A stretch of DNA of 64,000 bases from Pseudooceanicola pacificus (GTDB lineage Bacteria; Pseudomonadota; Alphaproteobacteria; Rhodobacterales; Rhodobacteraceae), in the NCBI RefSeq assembly GCF_009789075.1, contig NZ_WNXQ01000008.1:62001-126000 (forward strand), written 5' to 3'. Below are positions 54,322-63,088 of the stretch, piece by piece (within the stretch, counting starts at the first letter, position 1; each line of letters starts with the position of its first letter). The position numbers and the translations under genes were made by a program. The notes under the pieces are model-generated. The model worked only from the letters and a program-made list of their open reading frames with translations, ran no database searches and was not told the DNA's origin.

Positions 54322-55197
54322 ATGACCATGCAAACCCAAACCTCCGCACAACCCGCGCCCGGCATCGCGTCCCGGCTGAAGGGCAGCGCCCTGAGCAGCC
54401 GCGCCATAGGGCCGATCCTGCTTGGCCTCTATCTGTGCTTTCAGATGCTGCCGATCTACTGGCTGGTGCGGATGTCGCTGATGCAGCCCGGTGACATCAT
54501 GTCGAGCTCGGCCTTTCTGCCGACGGCGCCAAGTTTCGACAATTACCGCACGATCTTCACCGATCCGGCCTGGTACATGAGCTATGTGAACTCGCTGAGC
54601 TACGTGGCGCTGAACGTCGTGATCACGCTGTCGGTGGCACTGCCCGCGGCCTATGCGTTCTCGCGCTACAAGTTCATCGGCGACAAGCATGTATTCTTCT
54701 GGCTGTTCACCAACCGGATGGCGCCGCCGGCGGTGTTCCTGCTGCCCTTCTTCCAGCTGTATTCGGCGGTGGGGCTGTTCGACACGCCGCTGGCCGTGGC
54801 CCTGGCGCACTGCCTGTTCAACGTGCCGCTGGCGGTCTGGATCCTCGAAGGGTTCATGTCCGGCGTCCCGCGCGAGATCGACGAGACCGCCTATGTCGAC
54901 GGCTATTCCTTTCCGCGCTTCTTTCTGACGGTGTTCCTGCCGCTGGTGCGCGCCGGGATCGGGGTCACTGCCTTCTTCTGCTTCATGTTTTCCTGGGTGG
55001 AGCTGCTCTTGGCCAAGACCCTCACCTCGATCGAGGCCAAACCCATCGTGGTGGCGATGACGCGCACGGTCTCGGCCTCGGGGCTCGACTGGGGATTGCT
55101 GGCGGCGGCGGGGGTTCTGACCATCCTGCCGGGGGCCGCAGTCATCTACTTCGTCCGCAACTACATCGCCAAGGGCTTTGCCCTGGGCCGCGTCTGA
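54322..55197 (+). CDS. glpQ: GlpQ-like ABC permease
   Basis: A 291-residue permease with six helices and the CUT1 loop (REIDETAYVDGYSFPRFFLTVFLPL). It starts 9 bp after glpP and is followed 12 bp later by the small membrane protein. It forms the translocation pore with GlpP. Confidence 0.85.
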   Translation: MTMQTQTSAQPAPGIASRLKGSALSSRAIGPILLGLYLCFQMLPIYWLVRMSLMQPGDIMSSSAFLPTAPSFDNYRTIFTDPAWYMSYVNSLSYVALNVVITLSVALPAAYAFSRYKFIGDKHVFFWLFTNRMAPPAVFLLPFFQLYSAVGLFDTPLAVALAHCLFNVPLAVWILEGFMSGVPREIDETAYVDGYSFPRFFLTVFLPLVRAGIGVTAFFCFMFSWVELLLAKTLTSIEAKPIVVAMTRTVSASGLDWGLLAAAGVLTILPGAAVIYFVRNYIAKGFALGRV

Positions 55198-55209
55198 GGA
55201 GGATCGGAC

Positions 55210-55491
55210 ATGGATCTTGAATGGATGGCCTGGACACAGGTGACGGCAGTGTTCTTCGTGACGATCGCGCTGATCCTGATCGCCATGACACTGGCCGAGC
55301 TGAGGTTTCCAACGGTCGAGCGGCAGGGCTTTCTGCCGATACCGACGACGCGGGGCGACCGGCTGTTCCTGTCGCTGCTCCTGGCGGCCTTCATCCACCT
55401 AGGCTTTGTCGCGTTCACCGATGTGCAGACCTTGTGGACCCCGCTCGCCATCTCGGTCCTGGCCGCGCTTCTCATGATGCGCTTCGGCTGA
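55210..55491 (+). CDS. DUF2160 small membrane protein (GlpU-like)
   Basis: A 93-residue protein with about three membrane helices (residues 12-32, 57-72 and 74-90), matching the DUF2160 protein that accompanies GlpSTPQ-V loci (called GlpU in Rhizobium). Its exact role in the transporter is not known. It lies between glpQ and glpV with GAGGAGGAT upstream. Confidence 0.8.
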   Translation: MDLEWMAWTQVTAVFFVTIALILIAMTLAELRFPTVERQGFLPIPTTRGDRLFLSLLLAAFIHLGFVAFTDVQTLWTPLAISVLAALLMMRFG

Positions 55492-55581
55492 CTTCCCGCA
55501 GAAATTCGTCCCCTCGGACGATCATGATTTTAACCACCGGCCGGGAGGAGACTGGCCGGGCAACACAGGAGGAGTGCAAAA

Positions 55582-57366
55582 ATGCAGAGATTTTCAGGGA
55601 TGCGCGGAGGCGGCCAACTGGGCCTCACGGCCGCGCTGCTGACCGGGGCGGCGTTCTTCGCCGGAGCGGTCCAGGCACAGGATTACGAGGCGGCCGCCGA
55701 GCGCTGGATCACGGAGGAATTCCAGCCCTCGACGCTGGACCAGAGCCAGCAGAAATCCGAGCTGGCCTGGTTCACCCAGGCGGCAGAGCCGTTTCGCGGG
55801 ATGGAAATCAACGTGGTGTCGGAAAACATCCCGACCCACACTTATGAATCGCAGGTCCTGACCAAAGCGTTCGAAGAGATCACCGGCATCAAGGTGAATC
55901 ACGACCTGCTGCAAGAAGGCGATGTGATCGAGAAATTGCAGACCCAGCTGCAATCCGGTCAGAACATCTATGACGGCTATGTCAACGACAGCGACCTGAT
56001 CGGCACCCATTACCGCTATGGCGCCGTGATCCCGCTGAACGACTTCATGGAAGGCGACGGCGCCGATGTGACCTCGCCGACGCTGGACCTCGACGATTTC
56101 ATGGGGCTCAGCTTCACCACTGCGCCCGATGGCAAGGTCTACATGCTGCCGGACCAGCAATTCGCCAACCTCTACTGGTTCCGCCACGACCTGTTCACCG
56201 ATCCCGATCTGATGGCGCGGTTCGAGGCCAAATTCGGCTATCCGCTGGGCGTTCCGGTCAACTGGTCGGCCTACGAGGACATCGCCAACTTCTTTACCAA
56301 CGACGTCAAGGAAATCGACGGTCAGCCGATCTATGGCCACATGGATTACGGCAAGAAGGATCCCTCTCTCGGCTGGCGCTACACCGATGCGTGGTTCTCG
56401 ATGGCCGGCAGCGGCGACCGGGGTCTGCCCAACGGCAAACCGGTCGACGAATGGGGCATCCGGGTCGAGGATTGCCACCCGGTCGGATCGTCGATCACCC
56501 GCGGCGGCGACATCAACGGCCCGGCCGCCGTCTATGCGCTCAGCAAGTCGATCGAATGGCTGAAGGATTACGCCCCCGCCGAGGCGCAGGGCATGACCTT
56601 CTACGAATATGCCGGGGTGCCCTCGCTGGGGAACATCGCGCAGCAGGCGTTCTGGTATACGGCCTTTACCGCCGATTATGCCAAGCCGGGCATTCCCGTC
56701 GTTGATGGGGACGGCAATCCGAAATGGCGGGTCGCGCCCTCGCCGCGCGGCGCCTACTGGAAGGAGGGCATGAAGCTCGGCTACCAGGATGCGGGTTCTT
56801 GGCTGCTGTTGAAGTCGACACCGATCGACCGCGCCAAGGCGGCCTGGCTCTATGCCCAGTTCGTCACCTCCAAGACCGTCGACGTGAAGAAATCGCATGT
56901 CGGCCTGACCTTCGTCCGCGACAGCACGATCCGGCACGAAAGCTTCACCGAGCGGGCGCCGCAGCTGGGTGGCCTGGTGGAGTTCTACCGCTCGCCGGCC
57001 CGGGTCATGTGGACGCCCACGGGCACCAACGTGCCCGACTATCCCAAGCTGTCGCAGCTGTGGTGGCAGAACATCTCGACCGCGCTGTCGGGCGAGAACA
57101 GCGTGCAGACCGCGCTCGACAATCTCGCGACCCAGCAGGACCGCGTGATGGAACGGCTTGAACGCGCCAACGTGATGGATCGGTGCGGGCCCAAGCTGAA
57201 CCCTGAAACCTCGGCCGAGGACTGGTTCGCGAAGGCCGAGGCGAACCCCGACTGGCTGGCGCCGCAGCGCAAGCTGGACAACGAGAAACCGCAAGGCCTG
57301 ACCGTGAGCTACGACGCGCTGCTCAACGCCTGGGCCAGCGGCAAGGCAAAGCCGGACGGTCTCTGA
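55582..57366 (+). CDS. glpV: GlpV-like solute-binding protein
   Basis: A 594-residue extracytoplasmic binding protein with a signal peptide (about 1-32, cleavage after VQA). This large type (ENIPTHTYESQVLTKAFEEITG; DCHPVGSSITRGGDINGPAA) is typical of GlpV. It delivers the polyol to GlpPQST. In Rhizobium leguminosarum GlpV serves glycerol. The company of a LyxK-like kinase makes the substrate here uncertain. Confidence 0.85.
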   Translation: MQRFSGMRGGGQLGLTAALLTGAAFFAGAVQAQDYEAAAERWITEEFQPSTLDQSQQKSELAWFTQAAEPFRGMEINVVSENIPTHTYESQVLTKAFEEITGIKVNHDLLQEGDVIEKLQTQLQSGQNIYDGYVNDSDLIGTHYRYGAVIPLNDFMEGDGADVTSPTLDLDDFMGLSFTTAPDGKVYMLPDQQFANLYWFRHDLFTDPDLMARFEAKFGYPLGVPVNWSAYEDIANFFTNDVKEIDGQPIYGHMDYGKKDPSLGWRYTDAWFSMAGSGDRGLPNGKPVDEWGIRVEDCHPVGSSITRGGDINGPAAVYALSKSIEWLKDYAPAEAQGMTFYEYAGVPSLGNIAQQAFWYTAFTADYAKPGIPVVDGDGNPKWRVAPSPRGAYWKEGMKLGYQDAGSWLLLKSTPIDRAKAAWLYAQFVTSKTVDVKKSHVGLTFVRDSTIRHESFTERAPQLGGLVEFYRSPARVMWTPTGTNVPDYPKLSQLWWQNISTALSGENSVQTALDNLATQQDRVMERLERANVMDRCGPKLNPETSAEDWFAKAEANPDWLAPQRKLDNEKPQGLTVSYDALLNAWASGKAKPDGL

Positions 57367-57382
57367 TCCGGTTCCAACCCAA

Positions 57383-57409
57383 GGGCCGCGCCAAACACGC
57401 GCGCGGCCC
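57383..57409 (+). terminator. Hairpin between glpV and the ThDP enzyme gene
   Basis: GGGCCGCGC-N9-GCGCGGCCC, a perfect 9-bp stem 16 bp after the glpV stop codon. Without a U-run it probably lowers rather than abolishes read-through to the next gene and may protect the upstream mRNA. Confidence 0.55.
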
Positions 57410-57439
57410 GACATCCAAAAGTGAAAAGGAAAATGGAAG

Positions 57440-59221
57440 ATGGCCCATATCGGCGATTTGGTTGCGGAAATGCTCGCGCAATATGGAACGGATCTCGTGT
57501 TCGGGATGCCGGGCGGGCAGACGACCGCGCTGCATGACGGCATCTCCCGCAGGACGGACCGTATCCGGCACATTCTGATGCGCGACGAACGAAATGCCGC
57601 CTATGCCGCGGATGCCTACGCACGGCTGACCGGCAAGCCCGGCGTCTGCGACGTGACGGTCGGACCCGGGGCGAACCTGCTGCCGGCGGGATTCCTGGAG
57701 GCGCTGAATGCCTCGATCCCGATGATCGGCATCGTCGGCGAGCTGCCCCTCGACTGGCAATCCCTGAAGGAAAAGGGAATTGCGAGCCAGGGGTTCGACC
57801 AGCTCACCTTCTTCAAGTCCTGTTCCAAGGACGCCTGGCTGGTGCCCTCGGTCACTGCCCTGCCCGAGATGATCCGCACCGCCTACCGCGTGGCCACCGC
57901 GCCGCGCCCCGGGCCGGTTGCCCTGATCATCCCGCATGACATCTTTGACGCCGAATGGGACGAGGATCTGGTCAAGATCGTGATCGACGACCGCGCGCGC
58001 AAGGCGCCTTTCGTACGCTCGAACGCGCCCTCCGCCGACATCGCCAGGGCAGCGGCCCTGATCCGGCGGGCCAAACGCCCGGCGCTGGTCTGCGGCGGCG
58101 GCGTACATGGCTCGGATGCCGCCGCCGAAGCCTCGGCCTTTGCCCGCAAGTTCGGCGGGCTGGTCGTGACCTCGCTGTCGGGCAAGGGCTCGGTTGCGGA
58201 AACCGAACCCTATGCCGCGGGCGTGCTGAACCCGCTCGGATCCTGGTCGGCGATCGAGCTGATACAGGAGGCGGACCTGGTGGTCTGGTGCGGCTCCAAG
58301 GTCAGCCAGAATACCGGAATGAACTGGACCCTTCCGACACCGGAACAGGCGACGATCACCATCGACTGCGACCCGATGGAACATGGCCGCACCTTCCGCC
58401 CCACCGTGCCGTTGCTGGGCGACGTGCGCGAGGTCATCACCGCGCTCGATACCGCGCTCGGGGATCTGGTGGACCGCCCCGAATGGATGGCCCGGATCGC
58501 CGAGGTCAAGGCCGAGGGCGAAGCCGCCAAAGCCGCCGAGGTCGCCTCGAAGGAAATTCCGATCCAGCCGCCGGTCATCATGCACGAGATCGCAAAGCGC
58601 CTGGGTGAGGACGACATCGTCGTCTCCGACGCCTCCTTCTCGGCGGGCTGGATTTCCGGATACATCCCGGCGCGCAAACCGGGGCGGCAATTCCTGTTCG
58701 CCCGTGGCCAGGGCGGCCTGGGGTATTCGGTGCCCGGCGCCATCGGTGCGGCGGCCACCCGGCCCGATGCGCGGATCGTGACGGTCGCAGGCGACGGGGC
58801 GTTTTCCTACACCGTGGGCGAGCTTGCGACCCAGGCGCAGTTCAACCAGAAGATCGTCAATGTCGTGATCAACAATGGCCGTCTCGGCTGGATCCAGCTC
58901 TGGCAGGAAATCTTTTTCAAGAACGTGCAATCGGCGCTGCTGGAAACCCAGAGTGTCAAACCCGGCTTTGCCGGGGCGGCCAGCGCACTGGGGCTGAAGG
59001 GGATCTATGTCGAGAAGCCGGATGAGATCGGCGCGGCGCTCGACGAGGCCTTTGCACATGACGGGCCGTCGGTGGTCGAAGTCCGCATCGACGACCGGGC
59101 CACGCCGATCCACTCGTTCAAGAGGCGGATGAGAGAGGGCGCGGATGCGCCGCGTGCACGGCCCGGCACGGTCTACAAGCTGCGGGATTACAAGATCTCG
59201 CCGGACCTGCCTGAAACGTGA
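57440..59221 (+). CDS. ThDP-dependent enzyme (acetolactate-synthase-like)
   Basis: A 593-residue ThDP enzyme of the acetolactate synthase/oxalyl-CoA decarboxylase fold. The cofactor-activating glutamate is Glu50 (LMRDERNAAYAADAYARL). The ThDP/Mg motif runs from Gly451-Asp452-Gly453 (AGDGAFSY) to Asn478-Asn479 (VINNG). No small regulatory subunit (IlvN) adjoins, so a role in branched-chain synthesis is unlikely. It follows glpV by 73 bp with GAAAAGGAAAAT upstream and is probably in the same transcript. It may act on a keto-sugar or keto-acid formed from the imported polyol; this is inference. Confidence 0.78.
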   Translation: MAHIGDLVAEMLAQYGTDLVFGMPGGQTTALHDGISRRTDRIRHILMRDERNAAYAADAYARLTGKPGVCDVTVGPGANLLPAGFLEALNASIPMIGIVGELPLDWQSLKEKGIASQGFDQLTFFKSCSKDAWLVPSVTALPEMIRTAYRVATAPRPGPVALIIPHDIFDAEWDEDLVKIVIDDRARKAPFVRSNAPSADIARAAALIRRAKRPALVCGGGVHGSDAAAEASAFARKFGGLVVTSLSGKGSVAETEPYAAGVLNPLGSWSAIELIQEADLVVWCGSKVSQNTGMNWTLPTPEQATITIDCDPMEHGRTFRPTVPLLGDVREVITALDTALGDLVDRPEWMARIAEVKAEGEAAKAAEVASKEIPIQPPVIMHEIAKRLGEDDIVVSDASFSAGWISGYIPARKPGRQFLFARGQGGLGYSVPGAIGAAATRPDARIVTVAGDGAFSYTVGELATQAQFNQKIVNVVINNGRLGWIQLWQEIFFKNVQSALLETQSVKPGFAGAASALGLKGIYVEKPDEIGAALDEAFAHDGPSVVEVRIDDRATPIHSFKRRMREGADAPRARPGTVYKLRDYKISPDLPET

Positions 59222-59284
59222 CCTGCGGCCCTTGCACCGCAGGACCTGGCATACCTCCGTGCAGATCGGCTGCGGGAGGCTAAA

Positions 59285-59322
59285 GGATGGGCGGACGACA
59301 CCTCCCAAATGTCCGCCCATCC
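59285..59322. terminator. Bidirectional hairpin between convergent operons
   Basis: GGATGGGCGGAC-N14-GTCCGCCCATCC, a perfect 12-bp inverted repeat in the 311-bp convergent gap (59222-59532). It probably ends the glp transcript from the left and the dld transcript from the right. The rest of the gap shows no gene. Confidence 0.6.
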
Positions 59323-59532
59323 GCCTTGACCGGCCCCGGTCTGGCGCCCGCTTCGGGCCGGGGACCAACCGATCTTTTGCCGGTGATTTCGCCGGCCCGC
59401 GTCGCGTCAGCCGCCACGCCGCAGTTCGCGCGCGCGCCAGTCGGACAGGTTAGGGCGATGTAACAAGACAGGGTTTTCGCGAATTGAGATCGCTGGCAAT
59501 GCAGAGAGTGTCGTTGGACGGCCTCAGCAGGC

Positions 59533-61233
59533 TTACGGTGCCCAGTCCCGGCATTTCGAGGTTTTGCCGATGCCCGGGTTGAAGCGATTGGTCGGGTCGA
59601 GGGCGCGATAAAACGCCTGGAGCGCAGGCTTCGCCTGGTAAAGATGGCCGACGTTATGCTCCGCCGGATATTCTGCCCCGCGCGCATCGAGCAAGGTGCA
59701 GACCTCATGCTCCAGCGCCGCGCAATCCACGCCTTTCTTGACGAGGTATTCCTGATGCATCACGTGGCACAGAAAATGCCCGACATAAATCTTTAGCGCG
59801 ATCCGCTCTTCGATCTCCGGCGGCAGCGTCTCGAACCACTCCACCGCGTTGCGCGGCAAAGCGACATCGAGCGCAACAATATCCTCGACCGTGGCGGGAT
59901 GCACCTCGCGGTAACGCACGATGGCGCTGCCCGAGGTAAAGCGGTTGAGCAATGCGGCCTCGCCCTCTTTGGGCGTGCATTCGATGAAATCGCCCTGCTG
60001 GTTGGGCAGGAAAGAGCCGAGATAGGCGCGCATCTCTGCGATACCCTCATCGCCCGTGCGCAGGATCAGATGATGGGTGTATCGGTCGCGGTAGGCGATC
60101 AGCCGCTTCGGCAGATGCTCTGGCATCAACCGTGTGGCGCATTGCAACAAGCGGTCGGAAAGGGTTTTGCCCAACCTCAGCGCCTCGGTCACCCCGTCAA
60201 ACCAGCTCTTGGCCGCAAAGGCGCGCGGCACGTTCACGCTGCCAAAGGCGCGGATGAACAAGAACAGATCCTTGCCGTAGACCTGCGCGGCGCGAAAGGC
60301 ATCCCTGTGCATGTATTCGGCTGCGATCGGCAGGGTCTTGAACTGTGTCAGGACATGCCGCCGGATCGCCGCCAGATCGGCGGGGTCATTGCTGCCGACG
60401 TAGAACACCTGTTCTTGCGCGGCGACGGGCAAGGTATCCAGCCGCAGCGCAAACACCCCAATCCGGCCCGCCGAGCCGGACGCTTCGTAATGGCGGCGCG
60501 GATCGGCGTTGAACCGTGCGGGCGTGGCGGCCCCGACATCGCGGACATGGACTTCGTAGGCGGTATCGGAGGCCAGCGCGCCCTGCGGGACGTGGACATC
60601 GGCCCCGGAATACTGCCCCGCGTCGAGGCGGGACAGGATGTCCTCGGGGTGCTTGCCCAGTTCGATGCCGAGGTGATTGACCAGATGCAGCCGCCCCTGC
60701 GCATCGACCTGCGCAAAAAGCGCAAGCTCGGTATAGGCGGGACCACGCTGGACCAGAGAGCCGCCCGAATTGTTGCACACGCCGCCCGTCACCGAAGCGC
60801 CGATGCAGCTCGAACCGATCACCGAATGCGGCTCGCGGCCCAGCGGTTTGAGCCGCCGCTCCAACTGGTCCAGCGTCGCGCCGGGCAGGCACAGCACTTG
60901 CCTTCCGCCCTCCAGCAGATCGATCCGGGTCATCCGCAGCGTGCTGATAATCACTATGGGGCGATCGTAGCCTGTGCCAAACGGCGTCGATCCCCCCGTC
61001 AGACCGGTGTTCGCCGCCTGAAAAATGATCGCCACATCCGCAGCGACGCAGGCCTGCAGGACACGCCATTTTTCCATCAGACTCGCGGGGGCGACCGCCG
61101 CCAGAATCTCGCCATCCCCGTAGCGATAGCCCTTGCGGAACCGTCGCGTCGCGCGCGCACCGACATGGACATGCCGTTTCCCCGCGATCTCTCGCAGGGA
61201 CCGGATCAGGGGATCGGGCACAGCGGCGGACAA
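59533..61233 (-). CDS. dld: Quinone-dependent D-lactate dehydrogenase
   Basis: About 566 residues, close to the 571 of E. coli Dld, and very similar along its length: FQAANTGLTGGSTPFG, GREPHSVIGSSCIGASVTGG, the CNNSGGSLVQRGPAYTEL segment and the C-terminal AEYPAEHNVGHLYQAKP. It oxidises D-lactate (or a close 2-hydroxyacid) to pyruvate and reduces quinone at the membrane. I chose the TTG at 61233 (AAAGGA 8 nt upstream) because no ATG fits; a GTG a few codons later is the alternative. The frame stays open to 62637 across dctM, but that part is not coding. It lies 89 bp downstream of dctM. Confidence 0.87.
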   Translation of the reverse strand: MSAAVPDPLIRSLREIAGKRHVHVGARATRRFRKGYRYGDGEILAAVAPASLMEKWRVLQACVAADVAIIFQAANTGLTGGSTPFGTGYDRPIVIISTLRMTRIDLLEGGRQVLCLPGATLDQLERRLKPLGREPHSVIGSSCIGASVTGGVCNNSGGSLVQRGPAYTELALFAQVDAQGRLHLVNHLGIELGKHPEDILSRLDAGQYSGADVHVPQGALASDTAYEVHVRDVGAATPARFNADPRRHYEASGSAGRIGVFALRLDTLPVAAQEQVFYVGSNDPADLAAIRRHVLTQFKTLPIAAEYMHRDAFRAAQVYGKDLFLFIRAFGSVNVPRAFAAKSWFDGVTEALRLGKTLSDRLLQCATRLMPEHLPKRLIAYRDRYTHHLILRTGDEGIAEMRAYLGSFLPNQQGDFIECTPKEGEAALLNRFTSGSAIVRYREVHPATVEDIVALDVALPRNAVEWFETLPPEIEERIALKIYVGHFLCHVMHQEYLVKKGVDCAALEHEVCTLLDARGAEYPAEHNVGHLYQAKPALQAFYRALDPTNRFNPGIGKTSKCRDWAP

Positions 61234-61322
61234 CGACAGGATCCTTTCAGGCAATAGGTGAGAGCGGTCGGGGGCGGTCTCCACGTCCGAAGACCGCCCC
61301 CTTTGCGCAGATGCAGGCCGGC

Positions 61323-62600
61323 TCAGCGGGTCATGAGCCCCGGCAGCGTCAGCGAGATCGCGGGCACGAAGGTGATCACCAGGAGGCACGCCACGATCAC
61401 CGCCACAAAGACCAGAAGCGGCCGCAGCATCACCGTCACCGAACATTGCGCGATCTGTGCGGCGGCGAAGAGATTGACGCCAAGCGGCGGCGTGATCATG
61501 CCGAGCGCGAGGTTGACGATCATCACCGTGCCAAAATGCACGGAGTCGATCCCTACACGTACGGCGGCGTCTTGCAGGATCGGCCCGAGAACCATGATAC
61601 TGGCCCCCGTCTCGATGAACATTCCCACCACGAAGAGCATCAGATTGATCGCCAGCATCAGGGCATGCGGCCCTTCGAACGAGCTGGTCAGCCAGAGTGC
61701 CGCCGCATCGGGAACGCCTTGACGGTTGAGCAGATACCCCAGAACGCCGGCCGATCCGATGATGAACATGATCACCGAAGCGGTGAGCACCGAGCGCCGC
61801 CAGGCGCCCAGCATCATCGTCCAGGTCATTTCGCGGTGCAGCACAAACCCGACGAGCAGCGCATAGGCGACCGCGATGATGCTCGCTTCGGTCGGCGTGG
61901 TGACGCCGCCATAGATTCCGCCCATGATCAGCATCGGCATCAGCAGCGCCCATATCGCGCGGCGGGTTGCGGTCCAGCGGTCGAGGCGGGCATCGCCATC
62001 GCGCTTGCCCCAGCCCCGCAGGCGGCACCAGGTCAACACCGTGACTAGGAGCGCCCCCGCGATCAGCAGCCCCGGCAACACCCCGGCGAGGAACAACGCG
62101 GGAATCGAGGTCTGGGTGGCCACGCCGTAAAGGATCATCGGGATCGAGGGCGGAATGATCACGCCCAGCTCGGCCGAGACCGCCATCAAGGCGGCTGTGA
62201 ACCCGACCGGATAGCCATATTGGCGCATCGCGGGGATCAGCACCGTACCCACAGCGAACATCGTCGCAATACTGGAGCCGGAGATCGCCGAGAACATCAT
62301 GCAGGTCAGCACGCAGGTCGCCGCCAGTCCGCCTTGCAGGGGTCCGACAAAGGCACGCGCGAATTCCACCAGGCGGCGCGACATGCCGCCGACCTCCATC
62401 AGATTGCCCGCAAGGATGAAGAACGGGATCGCCGCGAGCGGGAATTTGTCGAGCGCGATAAAGATCTGCTGCGGCAGGATGATCGCGGGCAAGGTCGTAA
62501 AACCGAACAGCCCGACCATCGAGGCCAGGCACAGCGCAATCGCAATCGGAACCGAAATCGCGAACAGCACCAGCATCGCTGTCATCATGGCACCGGTCAT
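61323..62600 (-). CDS. TRAP transporter large permease DctM (with dld)
   Basis: A 425-residue DctM (AIPFFILAGNLMEVGGMSRR, SAISGSSIATMFAVGTVLIP, VIIPPSIPMILYG, MITPPLGVNLFAAA). It overlaps the upstream dctQ by 4 bp and precedes the D-lactate dehydrogenase gene, which suggests import of lactate or another 2-hydroxyacid. Confidence 0.87.
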   Translation of the reverse strand: MTGAMMTAMLVLFAISVPIAIALCLASMVGLFGFTTLPAIILPQQIFIALDKFPLAAIPFFILAGNLMEVGGMSRRLVEFARAFVGPLQGGLAATCVLTCMMFSAISGSSIATMFAVGTVLIPAMRQYGYPVGFTAALMAVSAELGVIIPPSIPMILYGVATQTSIPALFLAGVLPGLLIAGALLVTVLTWCRLRGWGKRDGDARLDRWTATRRAIWALLMPMLIMGGIYGGVTTPTEASIIAVAYALLVGFVLHREMTWTMMLGAWRRSVLTASVIMFIIGSAGVLGYLLNRQGVPDAAALWLTSSFEGPHALMLAINLMLFVVGMFIETGASIMVLGPILQDAAVRVGIDSVHFGTVMIVNLALGMITPPLGVNLFAAAQIAQCSVTVMLRPLLVFVAVIVACLLVITFVPAISLTLPGLMTR

Positions 62601-63088
62601 GACGCAACCCCCTTGGCATTCTGCAGGAAGTGGGCAACGACGCCGAGGCCTGCGAAAGCGGACCCGACAGGAATTGCGGTATAGCCCCAGCTCATCGAAA
62701 TCCCGAGCCCTGCCATCTCTTGCCGCTGCACGCGCAGCGCCATCTCCCAGCCGAGCCAGAAGAGCGTCGCGAACAGGGCCAGGCAGGCCAGCGTGATCGC
62801 GAGTTCAAGCGCGAACCGCGGCCGGCCGCGCAGCGCAACGCGCACCAGATCAATCGCGACAAATGCCCCCGCCCGCAGCGCGGTCGAGATTCCGAGCATC
62901 ACCATCCAGATCAGCGCCACGCGGGTCAGCGCTTCGGACCATGTGGACGGGATCTGAAACACGAACCGTCCCATCACCTGCCAGAAACTCGCCAGCGCCG
63001 CGACTGCGAGGGCAATGGAGGCGGCAAATGCCACCCCCATCGCGACTGTCGCGTCGATACGCCGTATCAACGTGACACCTGTGCTCAT
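62597..63088 (-). CDS. TRAP transporter small permease DctQ (with dld)
   Basis: A 163-residue, four-helix DctQ protein with the family tract STWSEALTRVALIWMVMLG. It overlaps dctP and dctM by 4 bp at each end, so the whole TRAP unit is translationally coupled. Confidence 0.83.
   Translation of the reverse strand: MSTGVTLIRRIDATVAMGVAFAASIALAVAALASFWQVMGRFVFQIPSTWSEALTRVALIWMVMLGISTALRAGAFVAIDLVRVALRGRPRFALELAITLACLALFATLFWLGWEMALRVQRQEMAGLGISMSWGYTAIPVGSAFAGLGVVAHFLQNAKGVAS

Noticed and set aside
53389..59368. Minus-strand frames of 660-680 codons opposite the glp genes and ThDP gene
   Set aside because: Shadow frames of strongly biased codons in the real plus-strand genes.
61234..62637. Extension of the D-lactate dehydrogenase frame to a 1034-residue protein
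   Set aside because: The extra part is the wrong frame of dctM. Dld homology starts near 61233 and gives the family length.
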